Shown here: positions 7,433-17,400 of the stretch, in pieces
How positions within the stretch are numbered: position 1 is the stretch's first letter
Layout: each line of letters begins with the position of its first letter
Assembly: GCA_008931825.1 (NCBI GenBank)
Contig: QXVZ01015710.1
Span: 1 to 29,203 of the forward strand
Source: Phallusia fumigata
Lineage: Eukaryota > Chordata > Ascidiacea > Phlebobranchia > Ascidiidae
Direction of reading: 5' to 3'
DNA length: 29,203 bases
Notes under the pieces: model-generated
The model's input: only the letters and a program-made list of their open reading frames with translations
Told to the model about the DNA's origin: nothing
Database searches by the model: none
Program-made: the position numbers and the translations under genes

Positions 7433-10400
7433 ATGCTGGTGACAGTCTTTATTCTCGCTACATTGTTACATCTTTCAGAAGGTAAAAAAAGAATAATGTT
7501 ATATTTTTTTGCATGTTTTTTAGTTACCATCGCATATAGTGCTATTGTGGTTCGATTTGGCTGAAAGCTCTGGAACACTTTAACAATAAATCCGGTTATT
7601 ACTGTCACGTACAGGTGGTCTCTACGGGAAAATTACACACAAAATTTGATATGAAGTAGCCGTCTTTTGCAAGTTCAATTATAACGGAGGGTATTTTAAT
7701 TTCGCTATATTGCTTTGATCTTATGCGTTAAAAGCGCATGCACCCCATTTTTGTCTGTGGAACCCAGGTTGGGATCCACTGTGCTGCATGTTCAGCGTTT
7801 TTAATTCTATTTAAACCTGAGGTTGGAGTTTTAATGTTTGGATTTGGGGTTGGAATGATGGTTAATTTCAGTTTTATAATGTTCTTTAATAAACAGTTAC
7901 TACCCTAATTTGAATAATTTTTTTTTTTTTTGGGGGGGGGACTCCCTATGGGTTTTCAAAAACGATTTTTCAAGGTTTGTGCCCCGGGATAATTTTCTTG
8001 CACATTTTTCAGTTTCGGGATTACGATGTTGGACTTGCGAAAACGCGAGAAGCGAACTGGAATGTCAGCGCAAAGGTCACCTTCAAACTTGTCAGGAAAA
8101 TGAGGTTAGTAGATAACTGGTTGTTTATTACGTATTTGTTCTATATGTATATGTATGTTTGGGTGGAAAAGTTTTTCGCCATCCGGAGATTACCACATGA
8201 CATATAAACACAAAAGGCTCGTTTTCTTAACACCAAAAATGTCACGACTGTTTGCTAAATGGTCTGAACTTAATACATATCGCTATTATTACATCTTTTT
8301 CGCACAAACTTGATCCAACTAATTAGTACTTGTGGCTTTTAAAACTATGAAATGTAAATTATAAAAAGGGTATTTGTTTTGGAAATGGGTTTTGTTAGTT
8401 GAACAAAAAAGTTTGTCTGCAGTGCTCCACAATTTATCTCTCGTACAAATGCGTTTACAGAAACAATGTCAGAACGAAGTGAGACGAGGCGGCCATGGTC
8501 TGATGATTTCGAAACGGTGCAAGCAACTAGCTGCGTGTTCCAATAACTTTGTGCAGGTTCGGGTTACGTAAAAGTAGGCAACGCAACAATACACAACGAC
8601 TTTTAAAGCAGTGGTTTCAAAACGAGGAGGAGTTCCTCCACAGGGTGGAATTTTACGAGTTTAGGGGAGAAATTTTCACTTCATAGTTCAGTTATTCATG
8701 GTTATTACTTGTTAAGTGGACCGGTGGATCCAAACTTTTTAACATTGCTTTATATCACTTCATGTCTGGTAGGAGAGAAACGAAAAGTTCCAAAATATGC
8801 AAAAGGGGGAGTGCATCAATAAAGGTTGGGAACCACTGCGTTAGTGTTAAACTAAAATGAAAACCTACAACCTTGCGAGCACAATGTAGTCCTACTAACC
8901 ACTCGGCCATCTTTCACGAACGGTCTTTACTTTTATTTTTCTACTTGCGCAGAACTCACAATTTCAATGCGAGTACTACCAATGGTCTTCGGTGTGCAGA
9001 TGCTGTTGTTCTTCATATCACTGCAACTCACCGGGATTGGCTTGCCGAAAAAGTAAGCACTTGGCCAATGAAGTCAATATGGGTCACCCTCGTCTCGCCC
9101 TGCATGCATTTATTAGATTTTATTGCTATGCTCCTTTGCCAAAACAATGCCTAACTTGATTGTGCTAATTTTCAGCCGTCGAGCTGTATATTTAAAGGAG
9201 TTGGAAACTTTAATATGGTTCAACATGTCGCTTCAGTGTTTACCCAGGAAAGTGAAGTGCAGGGGTCCTCAATCGGGGGGAAATTTTGTAATGAATATCG
9301 GTGCCTAAAAAGTTTATTTTCGAGGTTTGATTTTTGCTTTGAATATTGGTTATAGAGGTCCATGGAATGAAAAAGGTTTAAAACCACTGGCGTGGGAAAA
9401 TAAGGCGGGATTTGAACTATCAACTTTTCAAATGCAAAGTTAAAGCGCTCACCCCTCGGTGGTAATTCTTAAAGACGTTGCGTTCTTCTTTTGTAATTTG
9501 ACGCATCTGACGCTATCACCAGCGGGCCGACTTTGTCATACGCACTTATGTTCATGTATAAAGCAGATTGAGGTTTAACCCAAATCGCTTGGGCGTTTGC
9601 ATTCGCAGTGCCGAGATGCGAAAATCAACTTGGCAAGTTGAGGAACGGCGAGGTCACGTGCGAGGAGGGGAATACCTTCGGATCGAGGTGCTTCTTTCAC
9701 TGCAAGGAAGGCTATTACGTGCAGGGGGATCTCTACAAGGAGGGAAACAAGTGTATGAGGGACGGAGAATGGGACAAACCTGCGCCATGCTGCTCGAGTA
9801 CGTTGTGATTGGCCTAGGCAGTGGTTCCCAACCTCTTTGATGCATTCCCCCTTTTGCTTATTTTGGAACTTTTCATTCCTCCCCTACCAGACAATGAGTG
9901 ATAAAAAGTAATAATAAAGGTTTGGAACCTGGTTTACATAAAAGAAATACTACACTTATCGTGAATTCCATGACAGTAAATTCTTAACTCATAAAATTCC
10001 TGTCTGGTTGGGAAATAAGGTATGCTTCTCACCTTAAAAATTGCGCCAACATGAAGTTAAGGGATTTATTTCACTAAAGTTGGAAAATGCCTCTTTTTTG
10101 TACATAAAAACTCTTTTCTGCTGTAAATTTTTCAAAAAGTGGGAGGTTTGCAAAGTAAATTTTCAATACAACTGGTAAACACACTGTTGACCAAAATCTA
10201 CTGTTACTCTGCTGCTCCTTTTAACGCTTCTTTATGTAGGAAACTGTTCCCTGTCCGCGCTGGACATTATCATCGCACTTGATTCGTCTTCATCGATTGG
10301 GGCGGAAAACTGGTTTACCATGACAACCATGGTAAAGAATTTTGTCACGTAAGTTTGCTTTCATAAAATGGTGACATTGCTGACAGATTATTAAAGTGGA

Positions 10401-12883
10401 TGCCCTCAAAAATATTAATTTTGTTGCAAAAATACAAATGATTACTTCGTAGTCATTGATTTGTATAGGTTTTTTGTGCCTTTAAATTTCATTCCAAAAA
10501 AATTTTAAAACGCAATTTTCAGGGACCTTGCATCAAACCCAGAGATTCACGTCGGAGTTTTTCGCTACAACGAAGAGGTGGACGTCGAGTCCCATCTCCT
10601 CCTGAAAGATTACAAGACATCGGGAACGAAATCCTTTATCTCAGCCATAGATGCCATGAACTACACTGGCTTAGGCAAGGCTTTATTTGTTTGTAAATTG
10701 GGTCTAGAATTCAGAAAATGCACTTCAGCCTAGACTTTGTTTGCAATAAACAACAACAAACCTGGCCTTTGAAAAGTTTAAAACGGTTTTGGACTGGTTT
10801 TCAGTCGAGATAAACTTGGTCTTTGTGTGGCGTGGTACCACGGATTATGATAAACAATGAATTGTAATCACACAGTGTGGCTTTGTAATCCGGTTCGCTG
10901 ACAAAGATACAATACTCAGATGGATTCTCGTGTTTAAGCTGATCGACTAACAGGAGTTTTACTTGCGCCACTGTTTCTGTTAAAAAAAGCAAACCACCCA
11001 GCCTCCCAACAAACGTCACGGCAAAAAAGAGTGCGCAAAATTTGTTTAAACGTTCAGATTCGAATCCACATTTGCTAAGTCAGTTTTTAGGAATTCCTCC
11101 CAGTTTAAGGAAATTTATGTGTTAAGGGTAGGAATTTCCACTGTAAGTTATTCATGGTAAGTGTAGTATTTCTTTTAGGTAGACCAGTGGTTCCAAACCT
11201 TTTAATGTTACTTTATATCACTTCTTGTCTTGTAGGGAATGCATGAAAAAAGGTTCGGAACCACTGGGTCAGGAGATTTAGTAAAACAAAAAAATTACGA
11301 AAATCCGCAGGTTAAAATAATAGAAACCCCCAGTACAATTAAATATTTGTTTTTCTCCGCCAGGAACCAACACTGGTGCAGCTCTTCAACATGCCGTCCA
11401 GGTTATGCTGAGTGACGCCAACGGACACCGACCGTCAGCCGAAGACGTCGTTCTCGTCATCACCGACGGTAAATCGAGCGATGACGTCAAAAGCGTTGCC
11501 GCGCAACTGCACCAGCATGGGACTACGGTAGGTTCGGAAAATGTGCAAACCGCAGAAAGGTTTTATCGTTCAGGGAAAAATTAGGCAAAATAAAACTATT
11601 GCGAACAACCATTAAAGCAGGTATTAAAACCATTTACAGGCCGTTCCACTGTAGAAATGTTTAACTTACTATTTTCTGAATTCATTTTGAACTAAAGCTT
11701 AATGCAGAGGTCGGCAACGTTTTCCAAGCGGTGGGCCAAAACCAAGATGAGCAAGGTGTCAGCTGGCCGCTGTAGCGACCGATCACTTGCTTGATCTAAT
11801 CCTTAAGTACTCCATGCACGATTAAAAGTCCGTAGTGACTTGTATTAACGTAATAATGTGCCCTTGGTTAGGTCTGTTAGTTAGGTAGGTTTCTTAAAAT
11901 TGTCGATATCGCAACGCCAATATATAAATGTTAATTGTTGGACGTGTTGATGGGTTTACTTGTCATCACGTTTGTGCGAATACAACTCGTATTCCCACAC
12001 CGTACTAGTTAACAGAGCTACTTGCAAAGGATTGTGATGGGACAAAGCCGTTAATTCGCGCATGCGCACATATGATTTTCGGCCCGGTGAATCATAGCAA
12101 TGTTTCCGCCCATCATGCACAATTTCTCGATAGGAAGTTTCTCAGAAGTAGGAAATTTGTAAAGTGACTGCAGGGCGGATGATTTTTCCTGGCGTTCCGG
12201 ATCTTGGCGAACCCGCGGGCCGTAGTTTGCCGACCCTTGGCCTAATGAAACCTGTTAGTTGAAACTAGGCCGTCGCAATGACGTTAACGTTTGCAATAAA
12301 CCAGAAGAACCAACAGCCATGTGGTTTGAAAACACAATTAAGTTACCTGTTTTGAACAGTTTCCAAATTACATCGCCTTAATTGCCCAAACAAAGCAATT
12401 TTTTTTCTTGCACAGCGATGCCCTTTTTGAAAAAAAATTCCGATTTTGCCGCGTGTGTAATCACCAGTAGTTTTTTTTTGTTTTTTGAACGTTTGCTTTT
12501 TCGTCTTTAGAATAAATTTTCTTACACCTAATTTGTTGTAAAAATTTCTTTGTTGTTATGTGTACTAAAAGATAATATTGTCATTTTGTCAAAAAGAAAT
12601 GTATATTTCCGAATATTTTGGTACCAGTTGGCGTAATTGAGTGGGCTTTAGCCTACGGCCTTACACCACTTCTCTGAATGCCACCAAGTCTAAATTGGAC
12701 ACTGTCTTCCAGGTACTTGTGGTTGGAATCGTTTCCTCCAGCGGGTCGCTCGACTTTGCCCAGCTTCGTGACATGGCCAGCAACGAGAATCTGATCCTGG
12801 TTGCGAGGAGAGGTTTCAAGCAACTGGATGCGGCTTTTCTCAGGCAGATCCGAGACTCCATCTGCGGCACTTGCCACAACTAA
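7433..12883 (+). CDS. secreted LU (Ly6/uPAR) - sushi - VWA protein, nine exons
   Basis: Exons: 7433-7481, 8013-8104, 8461-8556, 8953-9052, 9609-9797, 10240-10348, 10523-10674, 11364-11527, 12713-12883. They join in frame to 373 residues. Residues 1-18 are a signal peptide (MLVTVFILATLLHL). Residues 20-110 are a three-finger LU domain opening LRCWTC, with paired cysteines and the terminal CC-x4-CN pattern (C97, C98, C103, N104). Residues 116-175 form a sushi/CCP domain (LRNGEVTC, GSRCFFHC, EGYY, GEW). Residues about 180-370 are a VWA domain with a complete MIDAS: DSSSS, the Thr of GTNTG, and the Asp of VITDG. No membrane segment or GPI tail is seen, so it should be soluble and extracellular, probably binding ligand through the divalent metal. 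Seven of the eight introns are GT-AG; intron 7 starts with GC. I know no named protein with this domain order. Confidence 0.88.
8609..8838 (+). mobile_element. hAT-like MITE copy A (intron 3)
   Basis: The element starts CAGTGGTTTCAAAA and ends GGTTGGGAACCACTG, so its termini are inverted CAGTGGTT repeats of hAT type. There is no transposase. The 8 bp flanks (TTTTAAAG and CGTTAGTG) match only partly, suggesting an old insertion. Internal blocks recur at 9819-10013 in reverse orientation and at about 11085-11266. Confidence 0.65.
8875..8911 (-). repeat. tRNA-derived SINE fragment with A box
   Basis: The minus strand reads GATGGCCGAGTGGTTAG at its 5' end. TGGCCGAGTGG (8899-8909) is a perfect RNA polymerase III A box, as in class II tRNAs (Leu/Ser). 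The downstream part does not fold as an intact tRNA and the B box is decayed. Confidence 0.45.
9258..9389 (+). mobile_element. hAT-like MITE remnant E (intron 4)
   Basis: It runs from GGGGTCCTCAATCGGGG to GGTTTAAAACCACTG. It resembles the remnant at 6131-6400 internally, including GTCCATGGAAT near the right end. The left terminus is decayed. Confidence 0.45.
9402..9463 (-). repeat. tRNA-derived SINE fragment with B box
   Basis: On the minus strand a GGTGAGCGCTTTA segment is followed by an anticodon-arm-like CTTTGCATTTGAAAAG and then GTTCAAATC (9409-9417), a perfect B box (GWTCRANNC). There is no clean acceptor stem. It is best read as a SINE body or decayed tRNA pseudogene. Confidence 0.45.
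9819..10013 (-). mobile_element. hAT-like MITE copy B (intron 5), inverted relative to A
   Basis: The left end is CAGTGGTTCCCAACCTC. The interior matches the reverse complement of copy A (the CTTTTGC, TTTTGGAACTTTTC and CCTACCAGACA blocks). The right end near CTGGTTGGGAA is degraded. With copy A it flanks the sushi exon in inverted orientation. Confidence 0.6.
10675..10680 (+). other. GC splice donor of intron 7
   Basis: The exon ends CTTAG and the intron starts GCAAGG. Only this junction links TGL-G to the next exon GTNTG in phase 1 and preserves the VWA loop; the next GT downstream would insert unrelated residues. Confidence 0.75.
10801..10976 (-). pseudogene. orphan exon-like ORF, Ras-association-like
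   Basis: On the strand opposite the host gene, inside intron 7, a strong acceptor (GCTTTTTTTAACAG) precedes an open frame reading TVAQVKLLLVDQLKHENP, then YCIFVSEPDYKATL, then LFIIIRGTTPHKDQVYLD and a stop. The spacing resembles the ubiquitin-fold Ras-association domain (xxTVxxVxxxLLxKFxxxxNPxxYxLF), but this is a weak inference. No other exon of such a gene is visible nearby on this strand. It may be the terminal exon of a nested gene, a fragment moved here, or a pseudogene. Confidence 0.35.
11085..11266 (+). mobile_element. hAT-like MITE copy C (intron 7)
   Basis: The core at 11185-11266 has good inverted ends: CAGTGGTTCCAAACCTTTT on the left and AAAAGGTTCGGAACCACTG on the right. The sequence to its left (TTCCTCCCAG, TTATTCATGGTAAG) matches the left half of copy A, so the full element begins near 11085. 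Confidence 0.6.
11705..12239 (+). mobile_element. hAT MITE with 8 bp target-site duplication (intron 8)
   Basis: This element of about 535 bp starts CAGAGGTCGGCAACG and ends GTTTGCCGACCCTTG, giving inverted terminal repeats. It is flanked by GCTTAATG (11697-11704) and GCCTAATG (12240-12247), a 7 of 8 match, the 8 bp duplication expected of hAT transposases. There is no transposase frame inside, so it is non-autonomous. Subterminal GCGGTGGGCC and GCGGGCCG blocks are also complementary. Confidence 0.82.
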
Positions 12884-12961
12884 CTTCCAACCGATGCCCC
12901 GACGTCACGAACCACGTGACCTGTATGTGATTTTTGTGTTCGCATGATAATATTGCTGGAA

Positions 12962-12967
12962 AATAAA
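12962..12967 (+). terminator. poly(A) signal of the LU-sushi-VWA gene
   Basis: AATAAA 79 bp after the stop codon, followed by a GT-rich stretch (GGTGTGCTTGTG), a canonical cleavage context. Confidence 0.75.
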
Positions 12968-13096
12968 CAGGTGTGCTTGTGAACTGTTGTTCTGTGCACG
13001 TTCTGTAAACTATTTCCAATACAACGTATGGCGTAATGAAGCTTTTCCATGGGGTCTCAGGCCGTTTGGCTATTCACTGAACAATTTGTAAGAGCA

Positions 13097-13247
13097 ATGG
13101 CGTTTCAAACTTTTTTTCGATGCGACGCCTTTGGAAAAGTGGGTTCAAAGTTGAATTTATTTACACGAAGAAAAAAGGTACGAAACGGAATTATTGTGCG
13201 GCGCCCTTGGAAAATTCCAACGACGCTACGCAGTTTGGGAACCACAG
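13097..13247. repeat. possible hAT-like MITE remnant
   Basis: The left side CAATGGCGTTTCAAAC and right side GTTTGGGAACCACAG look like decayed inverted hAT ends. Just inside are CGATGCGACGC and GACGCTACGC. The target-site duplication is not clear. Confidence 0.35.
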
Positions 13248-13461
13248 CATTCAACTGCTTGGCAGACCCCTTCTTTTAATAAAAAACATTCATTTGATTG
13301 CAAAAATGTCGATATCCTGCTCTAAATCGTAACCAACAGATTCGAATTATTATCATTTTCTTTAAACTATTTTGACTAAAATGAGATTCAAAAGTAAGAG
13401 AAGGACGTACTTTGTGTAAAGCTCCACCGAAAAAAAATTAGCAATTTTGCCAAGTAAATAG

Positions 13462-13467
13462 TTTATT
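13462..13467 (-). terminator. candidate poly(A) signal of the SLC28 gene
   Basis: An AATAAA on the minus strand about 1.03 kb past the SLC28 stop codon. Plausible but not tested; an earlier non-canonical signal could be used. Confidence 0.35.
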
Positions 13468-13989
13468 ACACAAATTGCGCTGCAGCAAATGTACAAAAAC
13501 TGAATAATGATGGCAAACAGCCGACAATGACCGCAGCAAAATTTGAAGAGGACATTGTAATATTTCCGTATAACTCAGTAAATGTGGGTTTTAAAATGAA
13601 CAATAGAAGGTAAAGGTAACTTTTGATTAATGAGTTTTTTCCCTAATTTTGAACAACAAATGGCAATGGTTGACATCATAATAGGCACCAATTGGTATTT
13701 TGAAGGTCCTATTGCATTTTTATGGCAACAAAAAAAGGATTTACACAGGTTAACAAGATTGGCATGCCTACCTAAAAGACAAACACATAAAACAGCCATC
13801 TAAAAAAGCACAGCAAGAAAAATCAAACAACTGGCAGTGACCAACAAAACGAGAATTTACAAAAAGGTAATTGGTTGTGTATTTTCATAATTTAAATTCA
13901 CTATAATCATCATCGTTTGGCAACTTTCAACATTTTGGAACAATATGGGTGGCTTCGTGGGCTAACCATAACCATACACCAACTAAGAA

Positions 13990-14060
13990 TTTGTATGCAA
14001 GAAGCTAATGCCCTTCCCAGCGGCGGGGTTTGAACTCACAACCCACAGGTATGCATACAT
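13990..14060 (-). repeat. tRNA-derived SINE fragment with B box
   Basis: The minus strand reads GGGTTGTGAGTTCAAACCC. GTTCAAACC (14027-14035) is a perfect B box within a T-arm-like stem. No A box or intact tRNA fold is present. Confidence 0.4.
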
Positions 14061-14495
14061 GTACCTAAGTAAGTGATTTGGTTCTACATTTTTAGGCTAT
14101 GGAACTGTTTGACAAATTTTGTACAACCTAACTACAACACACGAAAAAGGTAATGCAAAGACAGTTGAATGACAAAACAACACATAACAGTAGGAAAACG
14201 TGACAAATTAGGCAACTAAATAGCAGCGACATTTGATGCAGAACAGGTAAAACCCGATTGTTGTGGTCCAAGTGGTAAACAGTATAGATGAGTGTTAAAA
14301 ATGGTGAAATAAGATGTTGGAAATAAAATGAATCTTTACTGAGGTTCTGAGTGAGGTCACATATTTTTAAAGAGCGCCAAATACTAATAAGTGGCAGTGA
14401 TCCAATGAGAAAACACGATTTACATATTTTGCTGACATTCAGGTGTATGAAAATAACAGGAACGACTAACTGTTAAGACAGACAAGGCCTAGAAC

Positions 14496-17400
14496 TTAGT
14501 GGCTAAACCTGCATTGGCACGATTCCTGTGAAGTGACAAACAAATAGAAATCATGTTGCAAAGGTCGAGTTCAGAAATGGAGTTACCATTGTGGTTGCCA
14601 AGGTTACTGAATCCGACTCTGCGAACAGAAGGCCTGCAAGAGTGAAGTGGTTAATCCAGGTATCAGACAATTGGAGTTGGTAGTTTGGAATGTAGTCAGA
14701 CTCTGAATTTTTTTTGTCAAATTCCAAGTCTAATTAAATTTTTGTAGCCGATTCAAAATAACTATGCAATGTTGCTGTATTTTGTTTCTAATGAGAAATA
14801 TTTGGAAAGTGCTAGTGAAAGTTTTTGCTATTTTGTTATCTTTTTTAGCCTCCAAATAAACCGAAATGACAACCTTAGACTCCTAAGAATATTATGAATT
14901 TGAGTTTGCTTCCTTGTAATACTAGGAGTTAGAAGTCAAAATCCTCATAATACTTGGAAGTCATAGTCAGCATCCTAGTNAATGACAACCTTAGACTCCT
15001 AAGAATATTACAAACCTGAGTTGGCTTCCTAGTAATACTAGGAGTTGAGAGTCGAAATCCTTATAATACTTAGAAGTCGTAGTCAGCATACCAGTAATCG
15101 GGGGTATTATATGTTCTGACTCTGCAAGCCTTTGCAGGCATTTATTTGTAGGGTGATTTTAACAGGTATTACTTACCTGCTATGGATGCAGTCATACAGC
15201 ATGTTAGCATTCCGCCAATCAACGCTCGCAAAGCTAACTCCGCTAGCTCCGTTTTTCTACTTGGCATCAAAACACCTGATCATTTGCAAAACATTTTACA
15301 GTTATTAAATTGTGTTATGGGATGGTTTACTCTTAATTTCGGGTAACATTTATTCTTATAACGGTGCAACTATACCTTTTGTCCAAAAAGATTATTACTA
15401 AGTAAAAAAACATGAACTTTACGTTTATATCGGATTGAGATACAGAACCCATGGTGTTATCCAGCACCCCGGGGCATTTACTGTCATAACGGGGGCACTT
15501 AGGAACAAATAAGCAACTGGAGGCACTGAAAGAAAGCTGTGCAGTTGAAATAAAATACAATGACAAGGCAAGTTTTATTTTGTATTTCTTCATGCCATCA
15601 ATATAGTAATTTTGTCAAAAGTTTGCATACCATAGGCTGTTATTATTTACATGCTGAAAAAACAGCAATTACTAAGCTGACAATCTAATTTTGTATTGAT
15701 TTTTGTCTACTTAGCTGTTTTGGTTAAGGTATAAGAAAAAAGTTGTGAAACCCATTTTTAATCAGTCATTATTCTTTTGCAACTCGATAAAACAGCATTT
15801 GCCCGTTACACGTCACTTACTCAGTCCACCGATGATGATTCCCAGTGAGCTGATGTTGCAGAAACCACAAAGGGCATGGGTCGCAATGACTTCCGACCTC
15901 TCCTGCAAACAAAAGCAGCTTATATATTGTCATGACCGAATAAGATTACAAAAATGTTTGCAGCAAAGTCAAACCAGAACCCAATTTTGAACATACATTC
16001 TTTTTTTTTAATTTTACAAAGGCCAGTGTATTTTGGAAAGTTACTATTTTCGGTTTAACACATTAAAAAGAGTTCGTTTGTGAATACTTCGAAGGAACAT
16101 TCACGCTATGTATATATCACAGACATGTATAATTACAACACCAAAATACAGGAAAAAAACAATTGGCTGCATTATTAAAAAAATGTGTTCTGCAAAGATT
16201 AACCCAAATTCTTCTGGTACCGCTGACACAGAAAATTCTGATCTATTGCACCCATTGCCTAAAATACTTTTAACAGGCAACAGAAATTAAAAAAAAAACA
16301 ATGGTGTCTTACCGACATAAATTGCAAGGTTCCGTTTGGGGCAAACTTAGGGATGGTTCCATTGAGTCGATTGGCAAAGTATGGTTTCATCGATTCATAG
16401 GCGATGAATTCGTTCAAGAAAGTTTTCATGCCAAAAAGTTGACCGACCAGGAAACAGTCTTCCAAATCGGCTCCCATTAGAAATGCAACAGGCATAAAAA
16501 CGTAACTGCAAATCACCTGTGCAAAAATGAAGCACGTATGTAAAAACACCAGGGGTTTGCAAGGTGTGCAAGATATTTGAAAAAAGCACTTGCAAAATTT
16601 AAAGCCAGAAATAAGATTTGTTACACAGTCAAACTTCCAATAAGAAGACACAAGCCGGTGCTTGTGTGAAAAACCTTATCTACATTTCGACAAATGCTGT
16701 TGTCATCATCATGACTGCTGCTTTACACACAAAGGCTGACTTGTATCTTCTTAATGCAACTTTTTAAACCATGAATTGTGTAGTCAATTTTCTGTTTGGC
16801 ACAAAGCAAATGTTTACAAAAAGCAGTTTTTGTCAATTACGAATTATTGGCAGTAAACAAAGGGTTTTCATGTGTTAACGAATCCTTCAGTTGTTTGTAA
16901 TAAAATATTTGTTTTTTAATGTTAGAAAAAATCAGTTAAACATAGTTCAGCAAATATTAGCCCTGGAATAAGTAATAAGATAAAAATTTGCATGTCAGTG
17001 AAACTTAGTGTGTATAATTTTGGCCCCCCTTGACCCTGACATACACGGAGGCACCAATCCAAAGCGGTAAGTTCTTGATACCAAGCAACTTACCTCGAAA
17101 GACAATCCCTGGATTCCTACAAAGGCACCGAACCATGACAATGTTGCATTTATGAATGCAAGTAAGGCAAGAAACGCTATGAGGTTAGCTGCAATATTTG
17201 CAACTAGTCCGATCGACATCGAGGCACCGGCTGCAGCTGCTTCTACTATGTTGTGATCGGAACTGCAACAATGATATTAATCAGTTATCAAGCTGCCAAA
17301 TTAAACACCTGAATAGGACTCTTTCCAAAACTTTAAACGCTAATATATGTCGTAATGTAACTACCAAAACCCCAATTCTCACTTTTAGTGATTTTGATGA

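Larger units (their letters stand above)
12884..14495. other. spacer between convergent genes
   Basis: It holds the 3' UTR of the LU-sushi-VWA gene (to about 12990), a possible MITE (13097-13247), a minus-strand AATAAA at 13462-13467 that would give the SLC28 gene a 3' UTR of about 1 kb, and a tRNA-like repeat near 14027. No coding region was seen. Confidence 0.5.

Noticed and set aside
7921-7940. Long T run followed by G run as a regulatory element
   Set aside because: Simple homopolymer tract in intron 1 with no further structure; probably slippage.
9402-9463. Functional tRNA gene
   Set aside because: The B box is perfect but the acceptor stem and D-arm do not pair well, so it is treated as a SINE or pseudogene remnant.
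12653-12879. Two minus-strand open frames of about 73 codons
   Set aside because: Antisense shadows of the last VWA exon, whose plus-strand reading matches the domain end and stop.
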